64,000 nt of DNA from Nitrosospira multiformis (GTDB lineage Bacteria; Pseudomonadota; Gammaproteobacteria; Burkholderiales; Nitrosomonadaceae), in NCBI RefSeq assembly GCF_003050865.1, contig NZ_QAOK01000015.1, forward strand, positions 16,331 to 80,330, given 5' to 3'. A program made the translations under genes and the position numbers. Under the pieces are notes generated by a model. It was given only the letters and a program-made list of their open reading frames with translations. It did no database searches and was not told the DNA's origin. Below, piece by piece: positions 17,307 to 27,653 of the stretch; position 1 is the stretch's first letter; each line of letters begins with the position of its first letter.

Positions 17307-17775
17307 GTTTTTCTGCCAACCGTTTCAGCCACCCTGAAAAATTCGAATCTTTTTCGACATGTCCTGGCGTCCCGGAGAAATGGAGCATGCTTGCGCCAAT
17401 GTCGCCTTTGGGCATGCTATGCAATACCGTTACATGCCCGGGTGCGACGCCAATGACAAGCCAGGTTTCGGCCACTTCGACCACAACGACGCGCTCGCGC
17501 TGTCCCACCGCTGATCCCCCGATTATCCTGACCACTCCTGCATGTCCACTGTATGCCCCACCCATGCGCTTGAGCAGCCATGCGCAACCTGCAATCACAG
17601 CGAGCACCACTCCCAGACCGAGCATGACCTGCAAGGGACTGCCGCTGGAAGTAACTGTGCTGTCGCTCGCCCCAGCCGCCATGACCGGTGAAGCGAAATG
17701 CCAGAGCGCTGCTGCTGAAAGGAGACTGCAGAACACCGCCCGAGGCAAAAACGGGTCCTGATATTTTCTTTTCAC
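17296..17775 (-). CDS. fliO: Flagellar biosynthesis protein FliO
   Basis: A 159-residue protein with a cleavable-type signal segment, one transmembrane helix ([20 protein letters not shown]) and a cytoplasmic domain with [20 protein letters not shown], the core FliO pattern. FliO is a chaperone for FliP assembly. Position between fliN and fliP and overlap with fliP support the call. Confidence 0.93.
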   Translation of the reverse strand: MKRKYQDPFLPRAVFCSLLSAAALWHFASPVMAAGASDSTVTSSGSPLQVMLGLGVVLAVIAGCAWLLKRMGGAYSGHAGVVRIIGGSAVGQRERVVVVEVAETWLVIGVAPGHVTVLHSMPKGDIGASMLHFSGTPGHVEKDSNFSGWLKRLAEKHGR

Positions 17776-17777
17776 GA

Positions 17778-18233
17778 TTAGCGGTTTAATTTGCGTATCC
17801 GTTCACTCGGCGTGATGATATCGGTCAGGCGTATACCAAACTTCTCATTGACTACGACAACTTCGCCCTGAGCAATCAGATAACCGTTTACCAGAACATC
17901 CATCGGCTCCCCTGCCAGCCCATCCAGTTCCACCACGGAACCCTGCGCCAACTGCAACAGGTTCTTGATGGCGATCTTGGTGCGCCCCAACTGCACAGTG
18001 AGTTGAACGGGTATATCCATGACTAGATCAATGTCATTCTGGACCTGTACCTTCTGCGTATTCTGGAATTGCTCGAATATCTGTCCCGAGGCAGTATCCC
18101 CGGCCGCAATTGTCTCATCTTGGTCCGCTGGCGCTTGAGCTGCAGAATTGGCTGGTGTTACAGACACTTTCATCTCCTCAGTTTTATTCACAAAGGGCCG
18201 CCTGGACAGATCGCGGCGTTCAACTTCACTCAT
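17778..18233 (-). CDS. fliN: Flagellar motor switch protein FliN
   Basis: A 151-residue protein whose C-terminal 80 residues form the SpoA/surface-presentation domain: DIPVQLTVQLGRTKIAIKNL, LAQGSVVELDGLAGEPMDVL and VNEKFGIRLTDIITPSER. FliN forms the bottom of the C-ring and binds FliH. The variable N-terminal 60 residues look disordered. The ATG overlaps the fliM stop (ATGA), and GGGAG six bases upstream supports 18233 over the internal ATG 18173, which has a purine box with no spacing. Confidence 0.96.
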   Translation of the reverse strand: MSEVERRDLSRRPFVNKTEEMKVSVTPANSAAQAPADQDETIAAGDTASGQIFEQFQNTQKVQVQNDIDLVMDIPVQLTVQLGRTKIAIKNLLQLAQGSVVELDGLAGEPMDVLVNGYLIAQGEVVVVNEKFGIRLTDIITPSERIRKLNR

Positions 18234-19207
18234 TCACTGCTCCCGGAAGCAAGCATTTTCTCCATACGCAAAGCGTAGCGGCCATTCGAAATTCCATATC
18301 TGCATTCCATGATCGGCACTCCATCCACGCTTGCAGTAACGAATTCCGGAATATCCAGGGGAATAACGTCCCCAACCTTCATATTCAGGATCTGATCGAG
18401 TCTGACCTGGGCATGCGTCAGATTTGCCAGTAGTGTCACTTCAGCCGACTGCACCTGTTTTGAGAGGCGACCGACCCAGCGTTTATCCACCTCCAATGCC
18501 TCGCCTTGCAAGGCGCTCGACAGCAGATCGCGGATCGGTTCGAGAGTGGAATAGGGCATGCAGATGTGCATTTCCCCAACTACGGAACCAAAATTGACCT
18601 CGAAGGTGGTTGCAATCACGACTTCATTCGGTGTCGCTACATTGGCAAACTGGGTATTCGTTTCTGCCCGCAGGTATTCGAATTCGATCGGATAAACCGG
18701 TTGCCAGGATTTGCCGTAGCTGTCGAAGACCAGGTTGAGCAAGCGCTGGATAATGCGCTGCTCCGTCTGAGTGAAATCGCGACCTTCAGTCTTGGGAAGA
18801 AAGCGCCCATCGCCGCCGAACAGGTTGTCAACCACAAGAAATACCAGTGTCGGATCGAATACAAACAGCGAGGTACCGCGTAAAGGTTTTATATGCACGA
18901 GATTCAGGTTGCTTGGTGCAGCGAGGTTGCGCACGAATTCACTGAACTTGATAACCCTTACCGGTCCTGCGGTGACATTTGCGCTCCGGCGCATGAAATT
19001 GAACAGTCCGAGACGCAGAAGGCGCGCAAAGCGCTCATTGATGATCTCGAGAGTGGGCATGCGCCCCCGCACGATGCGTTCCTGCGTCGCCAGGTTATAG
19101 GGGCGGAAACCGGGATTGGCCGTACTCTGTTCGATTGCCGTGGATCCACTGCTCACTCCCCTGAGGAGAGCGTCCACCTCCTCGCGTGAAAGGAAATCAT
19201 CTCTCAT
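18230..19207 (-). CDS. fliM: Flagellar motor switch protein FliM
   Basis: A 325-residue C-ring protein that binds CheY-P and sets rotation direction. The N-terminus carries a LSREEVDALLRGV motif, close to the CheY-binding EIDALL box; the CheC-like middle shows NERFARLLRLGLFNFMRRSA and ISLPYST-like MHICMPYSTLEPIRD; the C-terminal SpoA domain has LNMKVGDVIPLDIPEFV. Complete. It sits between fliL and fliN in the operon. Confidence 0.97.
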   Translation of the reverse strand: MRDDFLSREEVDALLRGVSSGSTAIEQSTANPGFRPYNLATQERIVRGRMPTLEIINERFARLLRLGLFNFMRRSANVTAGPVRVIKFSEFVRNLAAPSNLNLVHIKPLRGTSLFVFDPTLVFLVVDNLFGGDGRFLPKTEGRDFTQTEQRIIQRLLNLVFDSYGKSWQPVYPIEFEYLRAETNTQFANVATPNEVVIATTFEVNFGSVVGEMHICMPYSTLEPIRDLLSSALQGEALEVDKRWVGRLSKQVQSAEVTLLANLTHAQVRLDQILNMKVGDVIPLDIPEFVTASVDGVPIMECRYGISNGRYALRMEKMLASGSSE

Positions 19208-19211
19208 GGAG

Positions 19212-19712
19212 CTACTGAATCACGAACGAAGTAAAAAGCACGTTCTCAACCGATTCTGTCACATGCCCCTCGCTGAACTGGCGATTTATCTCGACAGTGA
19301 GTTCAGAAGCGAGCTTCTTTTTTCCCTCGATACTCGAAATCTGCGTGGCTGTCTTGCCCGAAAGCAACAGCAGCACGCGGTTGCGCACTTCCGGCATATG
19401 CAGTTTGATTAAATCCACCACGCTCTCATCTTCGACCTTCAAGGTAAGATTGGTCTGGAGATGCTGTTCGCTGTGCTCCGGCTGGAGGTTGACAGTAAAG
19501 GTTTCCAGATTGAGAAACACAGGAGGTTTAGGCTTCGGCAGCGCGCCTGTCCCGTTGTAGACCTGGCTGAAATACCATCCTGCGCCGCCGCCCCCTGCTC
19601 CCAGCAATAGGGCGCACGCCGTGATAATCAGAACGAGCCTGCCTTTCCCGGATTTCTGCTCCAATTTAACTTCCCTCGGGTCTTTACTTTGCTTATTTGG
19701 TCTGACTGCCAT
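19212..19712 (-). CDS. fliL: Flagellar basal body-associated protein FliL
   Basis: A 166-residue single-pass membrane protein: a basic N-terminus, a transmembrane helix (LVLIITACALLLGAGGGGAG), then a periplasmic domain with FLNLETFTVNLQPE, LQTNLTLKVEDE and RVLLLLSGKTATQISSIEGK, all typical of FliL, which stabilises stators at the motor. It starts the fliL-M-N-O-P-Q-R block; a 177-bp gap to fliK upstream shows no gene and may hold a promoter. Confidence 0.95.
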   Translation of the reverse strand: MAVRPNKQSKDPREVKLEQKSGKGRLVLIITACALLLGAGGGGAGWYFSQVYNGTGALPKPKPPVFLNLETFTVNLQPEHSEQHLQTNLTLKVEDESVVDLIKLHMPEVRNRVLLLLSGKTATQISSIEGKKKLASELTVEINRQFSEGHVTESVENVLFTSFVIQ

Positions 19713-19889
19713 ATTTGTGCCCTGTTAGCCGTTTTACGCTTGCTCAGGAGGCATTATTGAACTGATGCCCTGCCTTCAATGTGAGAAACAAACGGGAAAA
19801 AACAGGTTATCTCGAAATTTGGAGATTCCAGCCTGCGGCGTCATAAACAGGGATTCTCTATACCTGGCCGGCCACAAACCGCACTCAAA

Positions 19890-21374
19890 CTATGCAAAGG
19901 TATCCACGAGCTGGTGCCCGCGAATATCAGCAGTACTGCGGCTCATTCCGAGGCTTGTCCCTGCCGAGGCTATCCGGCTTTCTTCCTGCCGATAATGAGA
20001 CCTTCCACTATTTTGCCTTTCGAAATCTCCTTGCTGCCGGGATCCCTGGTCGCTGACTGTTGCATTGCCCAGATTGATTCCGCTTTCCGCCATCATTTCC
20101 TTCAGCCGGGGCAGCGCCGCTTCGAGTGCTTGCCGAACCTCAGGGTTCTGGGATACAAATGCTGCGCTGGCCTGATCGCTGTTTACGGACAGGACGACTT
20201 GCAGCGGTCCCAGATCAGGTGGGTTCAGATTGAGTTCAGCGATCTGATGTTGGTGAGATACCATCCAGAGTACTCTCTGACCCAGGGCATTATCCCAGCT
20301 CCCTGTGCCCACGCGCGGTTCCAGCCTGAAAGAAGGATCACCCAGATCTGCGATGCCAGGCACTGCACCTGGCTCGACTATCAGATGCCGTGGAGATGGG
20401 GACGAAGTCAGGAGTTCGTGGGGCACGACGGGTGCAGTTAATGTGGAGAGCGAAGAAGTATCGCTTCCTGCGGTCGAGGCTGGACGCAGATGTCCAGCAT
20501 CCCGCAGGAAATCGCCAAGACTGCTGGAGATTCCGGCCAGCCTGCTCTCTGAGAAGGCGGAATCAGAATGAGACATCTCGTGCGCTGCAACCCCTGTGAA
20601 CTTCATATCTTGCGGTAGTTTCCCGCCTGCCGCGGGGGCAGACACGATTCTGGAGGAAGCGGTTCGAACAGTCGTCTGTCCCTCCTGAGAGCCTCCCGCA
20701 ATAGCAGAACTCAGATACATTCCGGCCCCCATGACCTGCGCTACGCTGATAACGTTCTCTCCCGGTGTCAGTCCTGAGGGATCGGGTAACTTTGCGTCTC
20801 CCCCCGCCTGCGCCTCGCGTCCTACCTCGTGTCCTATCGAGGCCGCAGATGAAGTGATCTGTCCGGCAGCAGACCGAGGCCGATCGTTTGCATTCCTTTG
20901 ACTGAATGCAGCGTCAGGCTGCTGCTGGACCGGCATACCTGCAGGGATTCGAGTTTCAATTCCGCTTACGGTATCCGGGGTTCGGCCGGTACCAGGGAGG
21001 TGTAAAGCATCTGTAATACCTGGTATCTCCGTGACCGTGGCAAGGCGAGCGAGCTGGAACCCGCCGGCCAGCATTTCAGCTGTCATATTCCCTTCTTTGC
21101 CGCTGCAATCCTCTTCAGCCCCTGTCTCACCGTGCGTGTCTTCAGAATCTTTCAGGGACGGATTTCCGGGTATGCCAAGACCGTTTCCGGTGGCATCCGC
21201 CGCCATGCCCACTTGCGGATCGCTGGCGCCTGTATCCGGTGCTTTATCATCACCGCCTACTTCGGCAGCAAGCAGTTTGCGGAAATCGGGCGCGGATTCC
21301 TGGGTAGCGCTTCTCGATTCGGTCAAAGTATCCTTGACGGGATGCAAAGCGGTTCTCGATGATACGGATAGCAT
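19890..21374 (-). CDS. fliK: Flagellar hook-length control protein FliK
   Basis: A 494-residue secreted molecular ruler. The first 350 residues are low-complexity and rich in Ser, Gly, Ala, Pro; the C-terminal Flg_hook domain is conserved: HQIAELNLNPPDLGPLQVVL, SAAFVSQNPEVRQALEAALP and RLKEMMAESGINLGNATV. That domain contacts FlhB to switch export specificity. It lies between fliJ and fliL. A second FliK-like gene is present at 27631. Confidence 0.93.
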   Translation of the reverse strand: MLSVSSRTALHPVKDTLTESRSATQESAPDFRKLLAAEVGGDDKAPDTGASDPQVGMAADATGNGLGIPGNPSLKDSEDTHGETGAEEDCSGKEGNMTAEMLAGGFQLARLATVTEIPGITDALHLPGTGRTPDTVSGIETRIPAGMPVQQQPDAAFSQRNANDRPRSAAGQITSSAASIGHEVGREAQAGGDAKLPDPSGLTPGENVISVAQVMGAGMYLSSAIAGGSQEGQTTVRTASSRIVSAPAAGGKLPQDMKFTGVAAHEMSHSDSAFSESRLAGISSSLGDFLRDAGHLRPASTAGSDTSSLSTLTAPVVPHELLTSSPSPRHLIVEPGAVPGIADLGDPSFRLEPRVGTGSWDNALGQRVLWMVSHQHQIAELNLNPPDLGPLQVVLSVNSDQASAAFVSQNPEVRQALEAALPRLKEMMAESGINLGNATVSDQGSRQQGDFERQNSGRSHYRQEESRIASAGTSLGMSRSTADIRGHQLVDTFA

Positions 21375-21427
21375 AGGTTGCTCTCGGAATTCGATTTTTC
21401 AGGAGTTTATTATCTTGTATGGCTCAA

Positions 21428-21874
21428 CTATATCGAGCCGGGCCGGATAGCCGCACTGCTCGCCCACTCATCTGTTTCCCGCTGCTCGCGCCTTGCCTGG
21501 TGGGCCAACTGGGTCTGCCTGTGACGCTGCGCCAAGGTGTCATAAGAGTTAAGAACACGCCGCTCCGATTGCCACGCGGCTTCACTGGCAGCGACACGCT
21601 GCCGCATGTTCGCCAGGGTTTCCTGTTGCTGGGAAATCGCAGTGTCGAGCTTGTCGATGAATTCATGATAATTTCGCCACCCCGACGCCGTGAGGCCTTG
21701 CTGCATGGAAGCCCGAAAGCGGGCCCGGTATTCGTCCGAATACTGGGTCAGCAAAACCAGCTTCGCTTCCATATCCAGGCCTTGAGCGTTCAAAAATCCC
21801 AATCTTCGCGCCGCATCATCCATGCGGGTCTGTGCCAGTTCGATGAGGGTTTCCAACGCAGAAGTTTTTGGCAT
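21428..21874 (-). CDS. fliJ: Flagellar export chaperone FliJ
   Basis: A 148-residue, almost entirely helical protein that predicts as an antiparallel coiled coil, e.g. LETLIELAQTRMDDAARRLG and RQRVAASEAAWQSERRVLN, as in FliJ, the stalk of the export ATPase that recycles chaperones and opens FlhA. It follows fliI by 23 bp, its standard place. Confidence 0.92.
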   Translation of the reverse strand: MPKTSALETLIELAQTRMDDAARRLGFLNAQGLDMEAKLVLLTQYSDEYRARFRASMQQGLTASGWRNYHEFIDKLDTAISQQQETLANMRQRVAASEAAWQSERRVLNSYDTLAQRHRQTQLAHQARREQRETDEWASSAAIRPGSI

Positions 21875-21897
21875 GATCAGGCAACGGCTAATTGAGG

Positions 21898-23313
21898 TTA
21901 ATTGAGGTTTGAGGCCAGCAGAGCCTCCAGGCTTCGGGTACTCTCTTCATACCCCGCGCGCTCCACCATGGTTTGTTGAAGAAAACGTTCGAATTTTGGA
22001 TACAAGGCAATCGCTCGATCCAGCAACCTGTCATTCCCCGGAGAATACGCTCCTACGCTGATCAGGTCGCGCGAACGCTGGTAGCGTGAAAAAAGCTGCT
22101 TGAAATTACGCACCTGCTCAAAATATTCGGGCGGGATCAGGCTGGTCATGGCGCGACTGATGGAGGCTTCGACATCGATGGCAGGATAATGCCCGCTTTC
22201 CGCCAGTTGCCGCGAAAGCACGATGTGGCCATCCAGAATCGCCCTTGCCGCATCAGCGATGGGGTCCTGCTGGTCGTCCCCCTCGGCTAGCACTGTATAG
22301 AAAGCAGTGATCGAACCGCTGCCCTTGACTCCATTCCCCGCCCTCTCCACCAATTGCGGCAGTTTGGCGAATACGGAAGGCGGATACCCTTTGGTCGCGG
22401 GAGGCTCCCCGATCGCAAGCGCAATCTCACGCTGCGCCATTGCATAACGGGTGAGTGAGTCCATGATCAATAGAACATTTTTTCCCTGGTCCCGAAAGTA
22501 TTCAGCGACAGAAGTCGCATAGGACGCACCCTGCAATCTCATCAGGGGCCAGGTATCTGCGGGTGCTGCCACTACCACCGAACGCGCCAATCCTTCAGTA
22601 CCCAGGATTTGCTCGATGAAATCCTTGACCTCTCTTCCGCGCTCACCGATCAATCCCACGACAATGATATCGGCGCTGGTATAGCGCGCCATCATACCGA
22701 GCAGGACGCTCTTTCCCACGCCGGATCCGGCAAAAAGGCCCATGCGCTGACCGCGCCCCACTGTAAGCAGGGCGTTTATCGCGCGCACCCCTACATCAAG
22801 GACATCGCTGATCGGTTCCCGGTCGAGCGGGTTGATGGACGAACTTGCGAGCGGAGCCGAACGTTCCACCTCTAATGGGCCAAGGTCATCCAGGGGACGC
22901 CCCGTGCCATCCACCACCCTTCCCAGTAGCGCTTCTCCCACTGGAAACCGGCTGATCTGATCAGATGCCCGGCGCCGCTGGCGGGACGCGCTGACCGGAT
23001 TAGAAAGCACGCCGGCGTGGTCCCACGGCACGACCTTGGCGCCGGGAGCCAATCCGAACATGCCATGGGCTGGCATCAGGTAAAGCCTGTCACCATGAAA
23101 ACCCACTACCTCAGCCTCCATGCTGTTGCCGTTGGGCATCAGTATGGTGCATCCACTGCCCACAGCCAGCTTGAGGCCCGTTGCTTCCATTATCAATCCG
23201 GTAACACGCGTGAGACTTCCGGAAACCTGGAAGGGCGATGACACTCCCGCGAGCCCGCCGCAGTTTTTGAGAAATCCTTGCCATCGATCGGCATGGGATA
23301 AGGTTTCCATCAA
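21898..23313 (-). CDS. fliI: Flagellum-specific ATPase FliI
   Basis: A 471-residue F1-beta-like ATPase that powers flagellar type III export. Walker A AGSGVGKS is at about 195-202, [13 protein letters not shown] follows, and [19 protein letters not shown] carries the Walker B Asp; [20 protein letters not shown] is the family signature. Complete. It overlaps fliH by 4 bp. Confidence 0.98.
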   Translation of the reverse strand: MMETLSHADRWQGFLKNCGGLAGVSSPFQVSGSLTRVTGLIMEATGLKLAVGSGCTILMPNGNSMEAEVVGFHGDRLYLMPAHGMFGLAPGAKVVPWDHAGVLSNPVSASRQRRRASDQISRFPVGEALLGRVVDGTGRPLDDLGPLEVERSAPLASSSINPLDREPISDVLDVGVRAINALLTVGRGQRMGLFAGSGVGKSVLLGMMARYTSADIIVVGLIGERGREVKDFIEQILGTEGLARSVVVAAPADTWPLMRLQGASYATSVAEYFRDQGKNVLLIMDSLTRYAMAQREIALAIGEPPATKGYPPSVFAKLPQLVERAGNGVKGSGSITAFYTVLAEGDDQQDPIADAARAILDGHIVLSRQLAESGHYPAIDVEASISRAMTSLIPPEYFEQVRNFKQLFSRYQRSRDLISVGAYSPGNDRLLDRAIALYPKFERFLQQTMVERAGYEESTRSLEALLASNLN

Positions 23314-24065
23314 TGACCCTCCAGCCAGTCATTATGTTGCCCCAGCGCCTGGGTTATGCGGCGCCAGCGGGTGGACACGGTGGCATCGATATCGCTGGGT
23401 CCCACCCTGATCCGGCACCCTCCCCGCTCCAGGCGAGGATCGAGGCTGATGGCGCAATGTTCGAGCTCCTGATTCAGGTGCGTGCGTACCAGGGCAGCAT
23501 CTTCCGGGTGCAAAAATAGTTGTGCCGGCTGCCCGAGTACCGGCTCAGACTGGATACATTCGCGAACGACCGCGAAAACAAGTTCCGGTTTCACCCGCAA
23601 CGCCTCACGCACCATCTCTTTGGCAACATCGAGTGCAAGGGAAAGCAGAGCATTGCAAATCTTCTGGTCAGCACTTGCCAAGGCTTCCTGGAGACCGCGA
23701 AATACGGCGGTCAATTGCCCAGCTTCAAAGCTGGCGAGCTCGCGGCCGGCATCGTAACCGGCTTTCATGCCAGCCTCCCTGCCAGTTTCATAGCCTGCGT
23801 CATAGCCTTCCTGCCGGGCCTCCTGATGTATTTTTTCGATTTCCTCGACTGTAGGCAGCGCAACCTGTATTTGCTCAGGCACTGTCTCGTCTTTGGCGTC
23901 AGCTGAAGCGTCCACCGGCCCCTCGAGCATTGCGCCTTGCTCCAGGACATCCATTTGCCAGCGACGATAGGTCGACAAATCTTCCTTGAGAATGATCTGG
24001 CTTGCCTGAGACGTCATTCTTGGTCTTTCGCCGCGACTTTTTGCCTGCGCACCAACTTTACTCAT
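23310..24065 (-). CDS. fliH: Flagellar assembly protein FliH
   Basis: A 251-residue regulator of FliI that docks the ATPase to FliN. The middle has the Gly/Ala repeat seen in FliH ([20 protein letters not shown], a GxxxG-rich helix), then a V-ATPase E-subunit-like C-terminal domain. Overlaps with fliG (4 bp) and fliI (4 bp) indicate coupled translation. Confidence 0.93.
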   Translation of the reverse strand: MSKVGAQAKSRGERPRMTSQASQIILKEDLSTYRRWQMDVLEQGAMLEGPVDASADAKDETVPEQIQVALPTVEEIEKIHQEARQEGYDAGYETGREAGMKAGYDAGRELASFEAGQLTAVFRGLQEALASADQKICNALLSLALDVAKEMVREALRVKPELVFAVVRECIQSEPVLGQPAQLFLHPEDAALVRTHLNQELEHCAISLDPRLERGGCRIRVGPSDIDATVSTRWRRITQALGQHNDWLEGH

Positions 24066-25060
24066 ACGTAGCTTTCTTCGTTCTTGCTGCCGAACACGAT
24101 TTGCCCCTCATCTGCGAGTCGCCGGACGACCTGTAATATCTGCTTCTGATGGTTTTCAACTTCGCTTACCCTTACGGGTCCCATCGCTTCCAGGTCTTCA
24201 CGCAGGATTTCAGATGCTCGTTTCGACATATTCTTGAAAATTTTCTCACGCAGATCCCAGGCTGCGCCTTTCAGCGCGATCACCAGGATGTCAGATTGAA
24301 TTTCCCGCAGTAGCGTCTGAATTCCACGGTCGTCAATATCCATGAGGTTCTCGAATACAATCATCTGGTCCATTATTTTTTGCGCCAGATCCGCGTCGAA
24401 TTCCCGCAAATTATCAAGCACCGAGGTTTCCGCGGCGCTACCCATGAAGTTGATAATTTCCGCTGCGGTACGAATGCCCCCCACCGAGCTTTTGTTGATA
24501 TTTTCACTACCAGACAACAAATCGGTCAGCACGGTATTGAGTTCGCGCAATGCAGAAGGCTGAATGCCTTCGAGCGTGGCGATACGCAGCAGGATGTCAT
24601 TGCGAAGCTGCTCACTCAGTTGCCCGAGAATTTCACTGGCCTGGTGACGGTCGAGGTGGACGAGAATGGTGGCAATGATCTGCGGGTGCTCCCCCTTGAT
24701 GAGTTCCGCGACTGACTGCGAATCAATCCACTTGAGTCCCTCGATCCCGCTCGTGTCGTGTCCCTCGAGAATGCGGCTGATGCTGTCTGTCGATTTACCT
24801 TCATCCAAAGCTCTTTCGAGCACCGTACGCGCGTAGTTTTCCGGATCGACATCCAGAAAAAGCGGCTCACGCATGACTCGGCCGCAGAAATCGCCCAGAA
24901 CACTATCGACCTGTTCCTGGCTCAGGTTCCGGAGCTTGGCCATCGCAGCGCCGAGTTTTTGTACCTCCAGTTGATTAAGATGCTTCAGTACCTGCACCGC
25001 CTCGTCTTCGCCCAATGACAGGAGCAGGACTGCGCTCTTGTAGATGCCCTCCTCATTCAT
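24062..25060 (-). CDS. fliG: Flagellar motor switch protein FliG
   Basis: A 332-residue rotor protein. The N-terminal domain binds FliF, the middle domain carries EHPQIIATILVHLDRHQASE, the EHPQ motif that contacts FliM, and the C-terminal domain holds the torque helix region LREIQSDILVIALKGAAWDL with the charged residues that meet MotA (KIFKNMSKRASEILREDLE). Complete and overlapping fliF by 8 bp. Confidence 0.98.
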   Translation of the reverse strand: MNEEGIYKSAVLLLSLGEDEAVQVLKHLNQLEVQKLGAAMAKLRNLSQEQVDSVLGDFCGRVMREPLFLDVDPENYARTVLERALDEGKSTDSISRILEGHDTSGIEGLKWIDSQSVAELIKGEHPQIIATILVHLDRHQASEILGQLSEQLRNDILLRIATLEGIQPSALRELNTVLTDLLSGSENINKSSVGGIRTAAEIINFMGSAAETSVLDNLREFDADLAQKIMDQMIVFENLMDIDDRGIQTLLREIQSDILVIALKGAAWDLREKIFKNMSKRASEILREDLEAMGPVRVSEVENHQKQILQVVRRLADEGQIVFGSKNEESYV

Positions 25061-26783
25061 GACCGGCCACCCATTGCTTGACGACGTTTGCCACCAGCTT
25101 CGGCTCTTTTTTTGCGAGCTGGCGCGCGAGCGTCAGTCTTTGCTCGTATTCGGAAGGTTGTGGCGCGGGTTTCAGTGCGGGAACAGGTTGCACATGCTGC
25201 TCATCGGTCCCGGATTCGGCTAGAAGTGGAGGTTCTGGCTGGTTGATACGCTTGAGCGAAGGACGTAGCACACCCAGCACCAGATAAAGAATCAACCCGC
25301 CAATCAGAAGCGTTTTTCCGATCTGTTGAGCCAGTTCAATGACCTCGGGCTGTTTCCACAATGGGAGTTCTGGCACTGCTTCCCGTTCCACACCTGTGAA
25401 ATGACTGTTGACCACGTTCAGTGTATCCCCGCGTTCCCTGCTGAATCCCACAGCCTCTTTCACCAGATCGGTAATCTGGGATTTCTCCACCTCGCTCAGC
25501 GGCTTGGCGCTGATGACACCATTCTCGTCCACGACTTTGCGGTGGTTGACCACGACTGCAACAGAAAGTCTTTTTATACCGCCGACTGGTTTGCGCACAT
25601 GCTGGATTGTTTTATCGACTTCGTAATTGATGGTGGCATCCTTGCGCGTGCTGCTTGGGGCACGGGATTGGGACGCGGTTGCTCCGGGTGACTGCCCGGA
25701 ATTTGCTCCGGGAGGTGCTGGCGGCGGCGTGGTAACCGGAGCGGTTGCCGGAACCGGAGGCTGATTGGAAAGCGCGCCCGGAACGCCGCCTTCATTCTGG
25801 GTGCCCACAGCCGTGGATTCCGAAGTCTGCTGGCTGCGGATCGTGGAGCCTGCAGAGTCCTGGTTGGGTCTGTACGTTTCGCTGGTTTGTTCGGAGTGTG
25901 CAAAATCGACCTCAGCCGCGACCTGGGCACGGACATTTTCCTGTCCCACAATGGGAATCAGAATCGCCTCGATCCGCTTGATATAGCTTTGCTCCAGCGC
26001 ATGCAAGTACTTGAGCTGGGCTGGATCCAGTCCCGTATTGGCGTTCGATTCATCGATCCTGGTCAACAAATCGCCTTGTTGATCCACTACCGTCACATTC
26101 TTCACGTGCAGATTGGGGACGCTGCTGGAAACGAGGTGGACAATCGCATTGACCTGCTGGGGATCGAGTGTGCGGCCGGGGTAGAGGTTCACCAGCACGG
26201 ATGCGCTGGGTTTCTGTTGCTCCCGCATGAATACCGATTGCTTCGGGATCGCCAGATGGACTCTGGCGCTGTCGACAGCTGCCAGCACCTGGACGGAACG
26301 GGCCAGTTCACCTTCCAGCGCGCGCTGGAAATTGACCTGCTCAAGAAACTGGCTGGTACCGAACTTCTGCTTTTCCATCAGTTCGAAGCCCACCAGGCCA
26401 CCTCTTGGCAACCCCTGGGACGCAAGTTTGAGACGGGTGTCGTGCACCTGATTCGATGGGACGAGTATCGCTCCACCGCCTTCGGCAAATTTATAGGGCA
26501 CATTCATCTGCTGGAGGGATGCGATGATTGCGCCGCCATCACCGTCAGAGACATTGCTGAACAGCACCTTGTAGTCCGGTGCCTGAGTCCACATCCATCC
26601 GGCCGCCAGCAATGCAGCCACAGAAGAAACGGTCAGCATGAGCACGATTTTCTGCTGGCTGGATAATCGCGTTAGAAAGCTTTGCAGTCGACCCTGAATG
26701 CTGCTTACCGCGCCATTGGCCGCGTTGCTTGCGGCACTGTTCATTGCGCCGTTCATTGTTACGGCATCCGTACCCGCTGTCAC
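25053..26783 (-). CDS. fliF: Flagellar MS-ring protein FliF
   Basis: A 576-residue MS-ring protein with two transmembrane helices (about 45-65 and near 465-485). Ring-building motifs are clear: YKVLFSNVSDGDGGAII, GGAILVPSNQVHDTRLKLAS, GLVGFELMEKQKFGTSQF and ARVHLAIPKQSVF. A Pro/Ala/Ser-rich linker lies near 330-380. The C-terminal tail (RQLAKKEPKLVANVVKQWV) binds FliG. It heads the minus-strand fliF-to-fliR run and is divergent from fliE across 220 bp that must contain both promoters. Confidence 0.98.
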   Translation of the reverse strand: MTAGTDAVTMNGAMNSAASNAANGAVSSIQGRLQSFLTRLSSQQKIVLMLTVSSVAALLAAGWMWTQAPDYKVLFSNVSDGDGGAIIASLQQMNVPYKFAEGGGAILVPSNQVHDTRLKLASQGLPRGGLVGFELMEKQKFGTSQFLEQVNFQRALEGELARSVQVLAAVDSARVHLAIPKQSVFMREQQKPSASVLVNLYPGRTLDPQQVNAIVHLVSSSVPNLHVKNVTVVDQQGDLLTRIDESNANTGLDPAQLKYLHALEQSYIKRIEAILIPIVGQENVRAQVAAEVDFAHSEQTSETYRPNQDSAGSTIRSQQTSESTAVGTQNEGGVPGALSNQPPVPATAPVTTPPPAPPGANSGQSPGATASQSRAPSSTRKDATINYEVDKTIQHVRKPVGGIKRLSVAVVVNHRKVVDENGVISAKPLSEVEKSQITDLVKEAVGFSRERGDTLNVVNSHFTGVEREAVPELPLWKQPEVIELAQQIGKTLLIGGLILYLVLGVLRPSLKRINQPEPPLLAESGTDEQHVQPVPALKPAPQPSEYEQRLTLARQLAKKEPKLVANVVKQWVAGHE

Positions 26784-27003
26784 CTGTTTCTCCCCAGTCC
26801 TGCACTCCAGATCGAATCGCGTTTATTTTTCTTTGTCATATATGGATAGGCGTATCTTGGCAAACCTCTTGGCAGTCGCCATTATCACCATGGCTGCAGC
26901 TTTCAATACGGGAAAAAGAAACTGGTTTTACGGCCTTTTCAAAAAACGGAATACAGGAGAGAGTGCTATCTTGTATGTCTTTCAAAAGTACTTGCCGGAA
27001 ACC

Positions 27004-27351
27004 ATGGACATTTCAAACATAGATTCGATACTCACCCAGCTACGCGCGGGCGCTGCGCTTGCTGGTGGCAAAGTGGGTTCAGCCGGGACAATAGCGAATG
27101 GAGACGAAAATGGAAGTGAAGCGGGACGTGTCGATTTCGCAACCGTATTCAGGAGATCGCTGGATCAGGTCAATAACGTTCAGCAGCATGCATCGAAGCT
27201 TGCCAGAGATTTTGAATTGGGCGCGCCCGAGGCCAATCTGACTGAAGCCATGATCTCGCTGCAGAAAGCATCCATCTCGTTTCAGTACACGGTGCAAGTA
27301 CGCAACAAGCTGGTCGCAGCCTACCAGGATATTATGAATATGCCGGTTTAG
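27004..27351 (+). CDS. fliE: Flagellar hook-basal body junction protein FliE
   Basis: A 115-residue protein joining the MS-ring to the rod. The C-terminal part LTEAMISLQKASISFQYTVQ followed by VRNKLVAAYQDIMNMPV is diagnostic. Start chosen at ATG 27004 (MDISNIDSILTQLRAG), which fits the family, but its ribosome binding site is poor; an in-frame TTG at 26971 has AGGAGA ten bases upstream and would add 11 residues. The end overlaps the convergent flhB-like gene by 4 bp. Confidence 0.95.
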   Translation: MDISNIDSILTQLRAGAALAGGKVGSAGTIANGDENGSEAGRVDFATVFRRSLDQVNNVQQHASKLARDFELGAPEANLTEAMISLQKASISFQYTVQVRNKLVAAYQDIMNMPV

Positions 27352-27653
27352 GAGCTGAACGGGATTGACGGGGACTCCTCGTTGTTCTGATCCCCGGCTT
27401 CCATCTTGTAAAGCCATGCGAGCAATTCCGCCACCGCGCGATAGAGCTGCGGGGGAATGTGCTGATCCAGATCCACCTGCATGAGCAAGGACACCAGTTC
27501 CGGAGATTCGTGAACGAAAACTCCGTGTCTTCGCGCTTCCCGGATAATATTTTCGGCAACCAGACCGCGTCCTTTGGCAACAACCTGCGGCGCATGATCG
27601 CCAGTGCGATACGCCAGCGCAATGGCAGCCTCAGACCGATTCAGCCTTTTCAT
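27348..27653 (-). CDS. FlhB C-terminal-domain-like protein (FlhB2/FhlB type)
   Basis: A 101-residue soluble protein resembling the cytoplasmic C-terminal domain of FlhB after the autocleavage site: AIALAYRTGDHAPQVVAKGR, ENIIREARRHGVFVHESPEL and DQHIPPQLYRAVAELLAWLY. The membrane part and the NPTH cleavage site are absent. Such paralogues can partly replace the FlhB C-domain in substrate switching. It overlaps the upstream FliK-like gene by 23 bp, pairing a second FliK-like with a second FlhB-like protein. Confidence 0.85.
   Translation of the reverse strand: MKRLNRSEAAIALAYRTGDHAPQVVAKGRGLVAENIIREARRHGVFVHESPELVSLLMQVDLDQHIPPQLYRAVAELLAWLYKMEAGDQNNEESPSIPFSS

Noticed and set aside
26860..26900. 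Two TTGGCA motifs before fliE as a sigma-54 promoter
   Set aside because: The GG-N10-GC rule is not met; the second element lacks the required GC at -12.
21408..26980. Shared 10-mer ATCTTGTATG before fliJ/fliK and before fliE
   Set aside because: Only two copies, in different gene contexts; likely chance.
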